Shown piece by piece: positions 1-8,607 of a stretch of DNA of 64,000 bases. Source of the DNA: Streptomyces sp. WAC08241 (GTDB lineage Bacteria; Actinomycetota; Actinomycetes; Streptomycetales; Streptomycetaceae); the NCBI GenBank assembly GCA_007858575.1, contig CP042279.1, positions 2,790,001-2,854,000 on the forward strand, in the 5' to 3' direction. Positions within the stretch are counted from its first letter, which is position 1. The number at the start of each line of letters is the position of its first letter. The notes below the pieces were generated by a model. The model did not search any database. It saw only the letters and a program-made list of their open reading frames with translations, and was not told the origin of the DNA. The position numbers and the translations under genes are program-made.

Positions 1-1159
1 CAGGACGCGGCCGGCGGTGGTGTAGCAGGCGCCGAAGGCGCAGCCGACGATCAGCGCCCAGAAGACGATCCGGGGGCTGGTGACGGCGGTGAGGACGGCG
101 ATCATCGCCCAGCGCTCGCCGATCGGCAGGATGATCATGCGGCGGGCCCAGACGGTCCAGCCGAGGCCGTCGAGCCGGTCGGAGAGGGCCAGGCCGGTCT
201 TCGCGGTGGCGCCCGTGCCATCGGCGTTGGCCTCGTTGAAGGAGAAGTCCACGACGTGGCGACAGGTCATCAGGACCATGGAGCCGAGCGCGAGGGCCCA
301 GACGTCGTCGCCGTCGCGGGCGGCGCCGAGGGCGAGGCCCGCGTAGAAGGCGTACTCCTTGGCGCGGTCGAAGGTGGCGTCGAGCCAGGCGCCCATCGTC
401 GAGTACTTCAGCGCGTAGCGGGCGAGCTGCCCGTCGGTGCAGTCCAGGACGAAGGAGACGAGGAGGAGCACGCCGGCGGCGACGTAGCCGCCGCGCTCGC
501 CGGTCGCCGCGCAGCTTGCCGCGATCAGGGCGGTGAGCAGCGAGGCGGTGGTGACCTGGTTGGGGGTCAGGCCGCGGCGCGCGCACCAGCGGGCGATGTA
601 GCGCGAGTACGGGCTGATGAAGAAGGTGGTGAAGAAGCCGTCGTGCGCCTTCACGGCCGAGCGGAGGCGTACGGCCTCGTCGTCGACGGCCTCGACGGCG
701 GCGCGCGCCGCGTGGCGGGCCTCGGCGTCGGTGGGCACGGTGGCGACGAGGGTGCCGAGCTGGGGGCGGTGCACGGCGACGCCGTCGGCGTCGAGGGCGT
801 CGGCGAGGCTGCCGGGGAGGTCGTCGGCGGGGGCGGCGGGGCCCCGGACGTCACGGAGACCTCGCTCAGGGCCCGGGCCAGGGCGGGCGGGCCCCGCCCT
901 GCGCGGTGAGCGCGCCGGGGACTCCGGCGGCCGGGAACCGGGGGTCGGTGAGGGCGAGGCGCAGCGCGTGCAGGTGGCCGACGAACCGGGGGTCGACGAG
1001 CGCGACGCGCTCGCCCGCCGGGACGGCGGTCAGCAGGGCGCCGGCCTCCTCGGCGCCGGAGGCGATCCGGACGTCGAAGCCGAGCGACCGCAGATCACCG
1101 TCGAGCGAGGATCCGGGTGCCGGGGGCCGGTGAGGATGGCGGTCGACAGACGAACTCAC
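1..1159 (-). CDS. CDP-alcohol phosphatidyltransferase family protein (3' end off the left edge, frame broken)
   Basis: Membrane enzyme that would transfer a phosphoalcohol group from a CDP-alcohol to an acceptor alcohol. The diagnostic motif D-x2-D-G-x2-A-R-x8-G-x3-D-x3-D is complete around positions 390-452 (DCTDGQLAR, then GAWLDATFD), about 235 residues into the protein, followed by hydrophobic segments that run off the edge. The first 160 or so residues form a separate hydrophilic N-terminal region. As written the frame breaks near 1110 (a C run one base short) and again near 880. The start is uncertain: AAGGAG lies at about 1160, giving either a GTG at 1159 that is too close to it or a slightly later codon. 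The acceptor alcohol cannot be told from sequence. Confidence 0.8.
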
Positions 1160-1560
1160 TCCTTGGAGCTGACGGAGGGGCCGGCGGGGCCCATGGCGGC
1201 CCCGGGCGCGGCGGTGCGGCCCGGCACCGGGCGGCGACACGTCGGCTGAGGCTATCCGATGAACAGAAGGACGAGTTCACCGAGGCTTCGCGGGCAGGAC
1301 TCCCCGGGCACGCTCGTGTCCGCCCCGGTGCGCCCCGCCCGCCGGAGATCATGATGGGCGATCGTCCGCCCGGCCCACAAACCCCGGTTCGGGGGCTGTG
1401 CGGGGCCGTCTTCGAGCCCCTCTCCGCACGCCCTGTCCGGAATGCATCACCGCAGGTCAGAGCATATGACAACGGTGTTCAGTACCGTGTTGCGCATACC
1501 CCCACCCGTAGTTGACTTGCGCACCGGGGCATACGGACGACACGACCGGGAGGCCACGCC
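1160..1560. other. Non-coding spacer ahead of the cation efflux gene
   Basis: A 400-base gap between the leftward phosphatidyltransferase and the rightward efflux gene. I see no credible gene in it. The last 100 bases are less GC-rich and hold the candidate metal-sensor operator listed separately and a TTGACT at 1512-1517 without a well-spaced -10 partner, so this is most likely a divergent promoter region. Confidence 0.5.
1467..1481. promoter_or_regulatory. Candidate ArsR/SmtB-type metal-sensor operator
   Basis: The sequence TGACAACGGTGTTCA resembles the classic TGAACA-N4-TGTTCA operator of ArsR/SmtB zinc and cadmium sensors. The right arm is exact and the left arm lacks one A, which fits the single-base losses seen throughout the window. 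It lies about 80 bases before the start of a cation efflux gene, a usual target of such sensors. No ArsR gene is nearby, so the regulator would be encoded elsewhere. Function is inferred. Confidence 0.35.
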
Positions 1561-2496
1561 ATGGGGCTGGACACGATCACGGGCACGGCCACGGGGGCCC
1601 GCCGCCCACGGGCACCGCGGGGCCGCGTACCGGAACCGGTTGCGGATCGCGCTCGGCATCACGCTCTCCGTGATGGTGATCGAGATCATCGGCGGCGTGG
1701 TCGCGGACTCGCTCGCGCTGATCGCGGACGCGGCCCACATGGCGACCGACGCGGTCGGCCTCGCGATGGCGCTCCTGGCGATCCACTTCGCGAACCGGCC
1801 GCCCTCGGGCAACCGCACCTTCGGGTACGCGCGGGCGGAGATCCTGGCGGCGCTCGCCAACTGCCTGCTGCTGCTCGGCGTGGGCGGCTACGTGCTGTTC
1901 GAGGCGGTCCAGCGGTTCCTCGAACCGGCCGGGACTAGGGCGGCCTCGCCATCGCGTTCGCGACGGTCGGCCTGGTGGCGAACGTGATCTCGCTGTCGCT
2001 GCTGATGCGGGGCCAGCAGGAGAGCCTCAACGTGCGCGGGGCGTACCTGGAGGTGCTCGCGGACGCCCTCGGCTCGGTCACCGTGATCGTCGCGTCCGGG
2101 ATCATCCTGGCCACGGGCTGGCAGTACGCGGACCCGATCGCCTCGCTGGTGATCGGCCTGATGATCGTCCCGCGCACGGTCAAGCTGCTGCGCGAGACCC
2201 TGGACGTGCTCCTGGAGGCGGCCCCCAAGGGCGTCGACATGGCGGAGGTGCGGGCCCACATACTGGCCCTGCCGGGGTCGAGGACGTGCACGACCTGCAC
2301 GCCTGGACGATCACCTCGGGCATGCCGGTCCTCTCGGCGCACGTGGTCGTCGACCAGGGGCCCTCGACTCGGTGGGGCACGAGAAGATGCTGCACGCGCT
2401 CCAGGGCTGCCTGGGCTCGCACTTCGACGTGGAGCACTGCACCTTCCAACTGGAGCCGGTCGGCCACGCGGAGCACGAGGCGAGGCTGTGCCTGTA
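1561..2496 (+). CDS. Cation diffusion facilitator family transporter (frame broken five times)
   Basis: Inner-membrane metal/proton antiporter of the CDF family, probably exporting zinc or a similar divalent cation. The restored N-terminus is a His/Gly-rich metal-binding tail (GHDHGHGHGG). It is followed by helices containing ADSLALIADAAHMATDAVG, where the H-x3-D metal site of helix II is visible, a second H-x3-D-like region (EVLADALGSV), and the cytoplasmic domain with HDLHAW. About 313 residues, normal for the family. ATG at 1561 is preceded by GGGAGG. One-base losses occur near 1563-1566, 1618-1622, 1935, 2273-2277 and 2356-2361, four of them in G runs; restoring them gives one continuous protein. 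A metal-sensor-like operator lies upstream. Confidence 0.85.
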
Positions 2497-2556
2497 GCGC
2501 ACCGGGTCGCCTGTTAGTCTTTTCGTACGAACGTGTGGTGAGAGGAGCTGGGGTCG

Positions 2557-2628
2557 ATGACCGTCGCGATGGAGGCTGCCCCGTGCGGCAGCGCCCGGTC
2601 GTCCCTCAGCCTCCGGGTCTCCGGCTGA
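2557..2628 (+). CDS. Possible 23-residue leader peptide
   Basis: A short frame starting ATG ACC GTC and ending TGA, preceded by AGGAG at a good distance (about 9 bases). It sits between the efflux gene and the methyltransferase fusion, whose start is 70 bases further on. Nothing in the peptide points to a function. It could be a translated leader controlling the next gene or a chance ORF. Confidence 0.25.
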   Translation: MTVAMEAAPCGSARSSLSLRVSG

Positions 2629-2698
2629 CCTGATCCCGGTCTTCCCACCGGTACGTCACGTCGTCGGCCGGGGCCCTCTCATCCAAGGGTTTCCCACG

Positions 2699-3961
2699 TT
2701 GTCCGACAACGCTCTTCACGATGCCTTCTTCGCCCTGCACCACGGCCTGCCGCGCCAGGGTCCGGGCTCCGACACCACCACCCGCCGGCTCCTCTCCCTC
2801 GCGGGGCCGCTCCCCGCGCGTCCGCGCGTGCTCGACCTGGGCTGCGGTCCGGGCCGTTCCGCGCTGCTCCTGGCCGCCGAGGCGGGCGCCGAGGTGACCG
2901 CCGTCGACACCCACGAGCCGTTCCTCGCCGAGCTGCGGGAGTCCGCCGCCGCGCGCGGGCTCGACGGCACGGACCCCGACGGCGGCTCCGTCCGCGCCCT
3001 CCGCGCCGACATGGGCGCCCCGCCCTTCCCCGACGGCTCCTTCGACCTGGTCTGGGCCGAGAGCTCGGTCTTCGTGCTCGGTTTCGACCGGGCCCTCGCC
3101 GAGTGGCGCCGTCTCCTCGCGCCCGGCGGCACGCTCGTGCTCACCGAGTGCGTGTGGACCACCGGGGAGCTGGGCCCGGCGGCCCGCGCCTTCTGGGAGG
3201 AGCACTACCCGCTCCGCACCGTCGCCGGAACGCGGCGGCCGCGGTCGCGGCCGGCTACCACGTCCTGGGCACCTTCGGTCAGCCGGAGGGCGACTGGGAC
3301 GAGTACTACGGTCCGCTCGCCGCGCGCGCCGGGGCGGCGGACACCTCCGTGCCCGGCATGGCCGAGGCGGTCGCCGGGGCCCGCGCCGAGATCGCGCTGC
3401 GGCGCGAGCACGGCTCCGACTACGGCTACGCCGGTTTCGTCCTGCGGCCCGCCGATCCGCGCCGGCGCACCCGGCCGGAGGCGCCCGGCGAGGAGGCGGA
3501 GGTCCGGCGGGTCGAGACGGCGGCCTTCGGGTCGGCGGCGGAGGCCGATCTGGTCGACGCGCTCCGGGCGGACCCCGAGGCCTGGCTGCCGGGTCTGTCG
3601 TACGTGGCCGAGGCCCCGGACGGCACGATCGCGGCGCACGCCCTGATCACCCGTTGCCGGGTGGGCGGCGCCCCGGCGGCGGCGCTCGCCCCGGTCGCGG
3701 TGGTGCCGGAACACCAGCGGACGGGGGCCGGACAGGCCGTCGTCCGGGCGGTCCTCGACGCGGCCCGGCTGCGGGGCGAGACGCTGGTGCTCGTCCTGGG
3801 GCACCCGGAGTACTACTCCCGGTTCGGGTTCGAACGGGCGTCCGCGTATGGAATCAGGCCAGGTTTCGAGGTTCCGGACGAGGCGATGAGGGCGCTCGTC
3901 CTGGACGACTCCGCGCCCGTTCCCTCGGGCGCCCTCGTCTATCCCGCCGCTTTCGGGTGTA
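2699..3961 (+). CDS. Bifunctional class I SAM methyltransferase / GNAT N-acetyltransferase fusion
   Basis: Residues 1-240 are a Rossmann methyltransferase: motif I is VLDLGCGPGRSALLL, followed by VTAVDTHEP and the acidic motif near FDLVWAE. Residues 255-420 are a GNAT acetyltransferase of the YhbS type, with the acetyl-CoA loop in VAVVPEHQRTGAGQAVVRA and a conserved GHPEYYSRFGFERA strand. No stop or start separates the domains; the linker is about 15 residues rich in Arg and Pro. TTG start at 2699 with AAGGG upstream. One base is missing near 3228 (GCCGGAACG), which breaks the methyltransferase C-terminus. Another is missing near 3956; restoring it ends the protein in AAFGV at the TAG at 3959-3961. 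Substrates of both domains are unknown. Confidence 0.75.
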
Positions 3962-4114
3962 GTGCCGCCCCGGACCCCTCCCGCTCCCGCCGCCCCGGTT
4001 GTACTCCGGTGCGGTGGGAGCGGCCGCGTCCGGCCGTCGAAGTACGGACAAGCCGCTTTTGTACGGCAGACTGAGGGGGCCCCACCGGGCCGAGGACCGA
4101 AGCGAAGGATGGGT

Positions 4115-4734
4115 ATGCCGACCACACCAGCCACCGCGGCTCAGATCTCTCCGGAGATCGCGTCGAACGGTGTCCAGCCGTCCGGAGACCCGGCCCCGAT
4201 CATGCTCGAACTGGTCGACGAGGACGGAAGGACCATCGGTACGGCGGAGAAGCTCACCGCCCACCAGGCGCCGGGGCAGCTCCACCGGGCCTTCTCCGTC
4301 TTCCTCTTCGACGAGTCGGGCCGGCTGCTCCTCCAGCGGCGGGCGCTCGGCAAGTACCACTCCCCGGCGTCTGGTCGAACACCTGCTGCGGCCACCCCTA
4401 CCCGGGCGAGGCCCCGTTCGCGGCGGCGGCCCGGCGCACCTTCGAGGAGCTGGGCGTCTCGCCCCTCGCTGCTCGCGGAGGCCGGCACGGTCCGCTACAA
4501 CCACCCGGACCCGGCCTCGGGCCTGGTGGAGCAGGAGTTCAACCACCTCTTCGTCGGCCTGGTGCAGGCCGAGCCGCGCCCGGACCCGGAGGAGATCGAG
4601 GACACCGCCTTCGTGACCCCCGCCGAGCTGTCCGAGCGGCACGCCGCCGCGCCGTTCTCCGCCTGGTTCATGACGGTGCTCGACGCGGCGCGTCCGGCCG
4701 TCAGGGAGCTGACGGGTCCGTCCGGGGCTGGTGA
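4115..4734 (+). CDS. idi: Isopentenyl-diphosphate delta-isomerase, type I
   Basis: Interconverts IPP and DMAPP for isoprenoid synthesis; Nudix-fold metalloenzyme. The active-site segment WSNTCCGHPYPGE carries the catalytic Cys and a metal-binding His. ARRTFEELG is the Nudix-type helix, and NHLFVG and the acidic loop near EEIEDT follow in the usual order. About 206 residues, slightly longer than the bacterial average because of an N-terminal extension. ATG at 4115 is chosen because GAAGGA lies 5 bases before it; an in-frame ATG at 4109 overlaps that site. The frame breaks near 4369 (GTCTGGTCG). A missing G near 4724 removes the true stop; restoring it ends the protein at TGA 4732-4734, inside the convergent ATPase gene. 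Confidence 0.9.
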
Positions 4735-5257
4735 CCACCGGTCCCCGAGGTGCCGTCCCCGGCCCCGGTGCCATCGGGGCCAGGGGCAGCGCCGCCCAGA
4801 TGATCTTGCCGCCGCTCGCGGTGTGCTCGACGTCGCAGGCGCCGCCGGCCTCCTGGGCGATCTCCCGGACCAGGAGCAGGCCCCGGCCGCCGGTCTGCCC
4901 CCAGTCGGCCTCCAGGGCCTTGGGACGGTAGGGGTGGTTGTCCTCGACGGACACCCGGATCCACTCGGGGCCGATCGCCACCTCGACCGCTATCTCCGGG
5001 GACAGCAGCGCCGCGTGCCGCACGGCGTTGGTGACCAGCTCGGAGACGATCAGCAGCAGGCCGTCCATGATCTCGTCGTGGAGGGGGACGCCCTGGCGGA
5101 CCAGCAGGTCGCGCACGGCGTGCCGGGCCTGCGGGACGGAGACGTCGACCGCGGCAGCGGTGAAGCGCCAGACTCCTTCGTAGGACGGGTGTCGGGCAGG
5201 GCCGCCTTCGCGGGGCTCCACCGTCCGGTTCCCACCCTCGTGCTCGATTCTCGCCAC
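4701..5257 (-). CDS. Anti-sigma-factor-type ATP-binding protein (HATPase_c)
   Basis: Small GHKL-type ATPase like the many Streptomyces homologues of RsbW/SpoIIAB, usually acting on a sigma or anti-sigma partner. The N box is ELVTNAVRHA (residues 70-80). The G1 region is altered (VEDNHPYRP) and the G2 loop is GGRGLLLVREIA. About 185 residues. GTG start at 5257 without an obvious ribosome site, so a later start is possible. Read literally, the frame runs on to 3854. Restoring the base that is missing near 4724 ends it at TGA 4701-4703, and the same base also repairs the convergent isomerase gene, which it overlaps by 34 bases. Confidence 0.75.
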
Positions 5258-5313
5258 GGATCGAGTCTTGGCAATCCGCGGGGCGGACTCACCTCCTGAC
5301 CAGAAGTCGACAC

Positions 5314-6061
5314 TTATCGGCTGCCTTCTGATCGGGTGAGTATGCCGATGTCAGTTGTTCGACTGATCGCGCACGCTTTCTGAGGACTCCGGAGAGGGCC
5401 TCGGAGAAGGCTCCGGCGAGGGGTCCGGCGGGGTCTTCGGGGAGGGGCCGAAACCGGTTCGGGCGGGGTCACCATACTGACGATCCGTCGGCCGCCCACC
5501 CCGATCGCGATCAGGCCGAGGCCGTCGAAGAGCAGCGCGAGCGAGAAGAAGACCCCGAGGACGTACCGGCTGCTGTGCGGCCAGTCGAAGAGGACGAGCA
5601 GACCGAGCAGCAGGCCGAAGGCGCCCTGGAAGAGGGTCCAGCCGAACTGCGGGCCGCGCACCACCACGCTGCCGACGAGCCGAAACAGCCCGCCGGTCAG
5701 GAAGAGCAGGGCCGCGAACATCGTCAGCGCCTCCGCCGATCCCTCGGGGTGCCGGATCACCACGACGCCGGCCGCGATGTTCAGGGCGGCCACCACCGCG
5801 GCGAGCCAGAAGTAGCCGGTGCCCCGCGACTGGACGGCCTGGATCAGTCCGACGGCGCCGCCGACCAGCAGCAGCCAGCCGAAGAGCAGCATCGAGGTCA
5901 GGGTGGCGGCGCCCGTGTAGACGAGGCCGACGATCCCGCCGATCACCAGCAGGGCGCCGAGCGCGGCGAGCCAGCCGAAGCCGCGGTTCAGCTTCTTCCC
6001 CGGCGCCGCGCGTCCCCGGCCGGGTCGGGGCGTCCTTCGCCTCGCGGCGGTCCTCGGTCAT
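5314..6061 (-). CDS. HdeD/DUF308-family membrane protein
   Basis: About 248 residues with six predicted membrane spans in three helical hairpins (for example IGGIVGLVYTGAATL, GWLLLVGGAVGLIQAV, FWLAAVVAALNIAAG, FAALLFLTGGLFRLV), the repeat pattern of HdeD-like DUF308 proteins linked to acid stress in enterobacteria. ATG at 6061 follows GAGGAGG. The short Lys/Arg-rich N-terminus is out of frame with the helices because of a short G run near 5998. The Pro-rich C-terminal tail is also frame-ambiguous: one frame ends at 5351, another at 5314. Role in Streptomyces unknown. Confidence 0.65.
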
Positions 6062-6130
6062 CCGGTGCCTCCTCGGCGGGGCGGCCCCTTCCTGATCGTA
6101 CGTTCGGGCGTGCCGGATAGCATCCGGCCC

Positions 6131-6872
6131 ATGGAGCCGAAGCTGCGGGAGAGCGTCACGGACGGGATCGCCACCGTCGTCATCGCCAATCCGGCCAAGC
6201 GCAACGCGATGAGCGCCGGCATGTGGCGCGCCCTGCCGGACGTCCTGGAGCGGCTCGCCGCCGACCCGGCGGTCCGGGTCCTGGTCCTGACCGGCGAGGG
6301 CGACACCTTCTGCGCCGGGGCGGACATCGCGGCGCTGCGGGAGCCCGGGGACGAGCAGCAGCGCCTGGCGGTACGGGCGGAGGAGGCGCTCGCGGCCTTC
6401 CCCAAGCCGACCCTGGCGGCCGTCCGGGGCTTCTGCGTCGGGGCGGCAGCCAGCTCGCCGCCGCCTGCGACCTGCGGTTCGCCGAGGAGGGCGCCCGCTT
6501 CGGGGTCACCCCCGCGAAGCTCGGCATCGTCTACCCGTCCTCGTCGACCCGCCGCCTCGCCGCCCTCGTGGGCCCGTCGGCCGCCAAGTACCTGCTGTTC
6601 TCCGGCGAACTGATCGACGCGGAGCGGGCGCTGCGGACGGGGCTCGTGGACGAGCTCCACCCGGCGGGCGAACTGGACAAGCGGGTGGCGGAGTTCTGCC
6701 GGGTGCTCGCCTCCCGTTCGCTGCTCACCCAGGCGGCGGCCAAGGAGTTCGCCGACGGGCGCACGGACCGGGACGCCCACTGGACGGAGCAGGCGCGCGG
6801 CAGCGACGACACCGCGGAGGGGTCGCCGCCTTCCTGGAGCGCCGCCCGCCCCGCTTCACGTACGGGCTCTGA
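6131..6872 (+). CDS. Enoyl-CoA hydratase/isomerase (crotonase) family protein lacking both hydratase glutamates
   Basis: Crotonase-fold enzyme of about 246 residues. The first oxyanion-hole segment is CAGADIAAL and the second is CVGGGSQLAAACDLRFA, which is only in frame once the G run near 6445 is lengthened by one base. In true hydratases the two catalytic glutamates lie in GGG-x-E and at the start of the next helix (as in G-x-P-E). Here those places read GGGSQ and GVTPAK. CoA-binding and the oxyanion hole are kept but hydration is not expected; an isomerase, decarboxylase or thioesterase-like reaction is more likely. A second break near 6822 affects the C-terminus (FLERRPPRFTYGL). Confidence 0.75.
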
Positions 6873-6884
6873 GGCCCGTACGGG

Positions 6885-7025
6885 CTACGCGGTCCCCGGC
6901 AGCCCGGCCTCCGCGCGCCACTTCGCGACGAGTCCGGCCGGGGCCTTCTCCGGCGAACCCGCGTCGTAGGGCGGCTGCGGGTCGTACTCGGTGAGGAGCT
7001 GGACCGTCTGGGCGGTCTGGGGCAT
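6885..7025 (-). pseudogene. DJ-1/PfpI-like C-terminal remnant or small protein
   Basis: A 46-residue frame whose sequence (TVQLLTEYDPQPPYDAGSP and following) resembles the C-terminal tail of actinobacterial DJ-1/PfpI proteins. The nucleophile-elbow half of that family, with its Cys, is absent, and the tandem-repeat tract begins 80 bases upstream. An ATG at 7025 has GAGGA-like bases before it, so a translated small protein is possible. More likely it is what remains of a gene whose 5' part was replaced by repeat expansion. The family assignment is from memory of its C-terminal pattern. Confidence 0.4.
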
Positions 7026-7107
7026 GCCCCCATCCTCGGCCGGGGCGGGACGCGTCCACAACGACGAGAACCCCACCTTTCCTGCCGTCGCCTCGGGCCG
7101 GCGGGGG

Positions 7108-7636
7108 ACGCCTGATGCCCTCGGCGGAGGGAACGTGCCGCTCCCGCCGCCGGAAGGGGCGCCTGCCCCGCCGGTCGCGGGGACGCGTCGACTCCCGCGG
7201 ACCGAGGGAACACACCCGCTCCCGTCGACGGCGGGAATGCGCCCGCCCCCAGCGGTAGGGTGTGCCCGCCCCGAGGACCGAGGGGAAGTGTCCATTCCCG
7301 CCGGCCGAGGAACCGCTCCCCTGTCGCCGACGGGGGATACGTCTGCTCCCCGCGGCGGCGGGGCGGGCCCACCCTCGCCGACGGAAGAGGACACCTGCCC
7401 TCACCGGTCGCGGAGACGTCTGCCCCGCCACCGGAGGCGGCACGTCGGCCCCCGCCGCACGAGGGGACGTGGTCGCTCCCGCCGCCGGAGGCGGCACGTC
7501 GGCTCCCGCCGCACGAGGGGACGTGGTCGCTCCCGCCGCCGGAGGCGGCACGTCGGCCCCCGCCGCCCGAGAGGACGTGGTCGCTCCCGCCGCCGGAGGC
7601 CCCGCGCCTGTTCCCGTCGTACCGACCAGTCGGTAA
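7108..7636. repeat. Degenerate tandem array, about 20 units of 24-28 bp
   Basis: The spacer between the crotonase region and the SCO6745-family gene is built of head-to-tail units resembling GGGGACGTGGTCGCTCCCGC followed by CGCCGGA. The last six full units (about 7433-7594) are nearly identical and alternate between two 27-bp variants, a 54-bp higher-order period repeated three times. Earlier units (7108-7430) are 24-27 bp and more diverged. Units are mostly 24 or 27 bases, multiples of three, so an 8-9-residue repeat peptide is possible. One rightward frame reads GDVVAPAAG/GGTSAPAAR in the conserved part and stops at 7636, but no frame is open through the whole tract. There are no unique spacers, so this is not CRISPR. 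Confidence 0.8.
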
Positions 7637-7646
7637 CGTTCGGGGC

Positions 7647-8512
7647 ATGATGAACGCCCTTCCGCCGCGTGCGGGACGCCGCTGCCACAACGCTCTGAAC
7701 CCGCTGCACTCCTCGCTGTACTTCTCGCCGGACCTGGACCGCGAGTTTCTCCGCCCTCGGCTTCGCCGACCAGAGCGCGATGCGGCTCGCCGCCCGGAGC
7801 GCCCCGCTCGGTGCGGTGGGCGCGGGCACGGTCGCCGCGACCTTCTACAACTACAACCACGAGCTGCTCGCCCGGCACCTGCCCGCCGTGTGGGAGACCG
7901 CCTCCCCGCCGAGGTCCTGGCCGCGCGGCTGCGCGCCGTCGACGCCACCCTGCGCCGGCTGCTCGGCGAGGACGCCGTCGCCTCCCCGGAGATGGCCGAG
8001 GCGGCGGAGCTCGCGCTGCGGGCCGCCGAGGCCTGCACCCGGCACGCCCGGCCCCTGTACTCGGCCAACGCCGACCTGCCGGTCCCCGAGGAGCCCCACC
8101 TCGCCTACTGGCACGCCACCACCCTGCTGCGCGAGCACCGGGGCGACGGGCACCTCGCGGCCCTGCTCTCCGCCGGGCTCGACCCCGTCGAGGCCCTCGC
8201 CTCCCACACCGCCACCGGCAGGGGCATGGCCCCGCGCTGGGTCCTCGGCTCCCGGGGCTGGCGGCGCGTCGACTGGGAGGGGCGGTGCAGCGGCTGCGCG
8301 ACCGGGGCCTGATCGACGCCGAGGGCGAGCTGACCGAGGCCGGGACGGCCCTGCGCGCCGAGCTCGAGGAGCACACCGACCGGCTGGACTCCGCCCCGTA
8401 CGAGCACCTCGGCGCGCCCGGCGTCGAGCGCCTCACGGAGCTGGGCCGCGGCTTCCTCTTCGCGGCGGCGGCCGCGGGCGCCTTCCCGGAGGACCTCGTC
8501 GGCAAGGGCTGA
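7647..8512 (+). CDS. SCO6745-family protein
   Basis: About 288 residues of the all-helical SCO6745 family common in Streptomyces. Recognisable segments include the N-terminal LNPLHSSLYFSPD, TFYNYNHELL and LYSANADLPVPEEPHLAYWHATTLLREHRGDGH, with a winged-helix-like C-terminal half (VQRLRDRGLIDAEGELTEAG). Function unknown; the C-terminal half resembles MarR-type DNA-binding folds, so a regulator is possible. ATG at 7647 or 7650. Breaks: one extra T near 7746 (GAGTTTCTCC, a rare insertion), a short C run near 7903, and a short G run near 8281. A hairpin follows the stop. Confidence 0.7.
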
Positions 8513-8526
8513 AGGACGCGCGGGAC

Positions 8527-8557
8527 GGGTCGGTTGCCGCGTACGGGTGACCGACCC
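8527..8557 (+). terminator. Weak hairpin after the SCO6745-family gene
   Basis: GGGTCGGT and ACCGACCC can pair across a 15-base loop just after the stop at 8512 and before the Tex gene at 8608. There is no T tract, as is usual in Streptomyces. Stem is only 8 bp, so termination is tentative. Confidence 0.35.
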
Positions 8558-8607
8558 GGCACAATGCAGTCGCAAGCTTGAGGCACGAGAAGGCGAGTCG
8601 GGACACC

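Noticed and set aside
3854..4700. Leftward extension of the ATP-binding protein by about 280 residues
   Set aside because: It is antisense to the IPP isomerase and disappears when the missing base near 4724 is restored.
7108..7636. CRISPR-like array
   Set aside because: Units follow one another directly without unique spacers, vary in length and drift gradually; no cas genes nearby.
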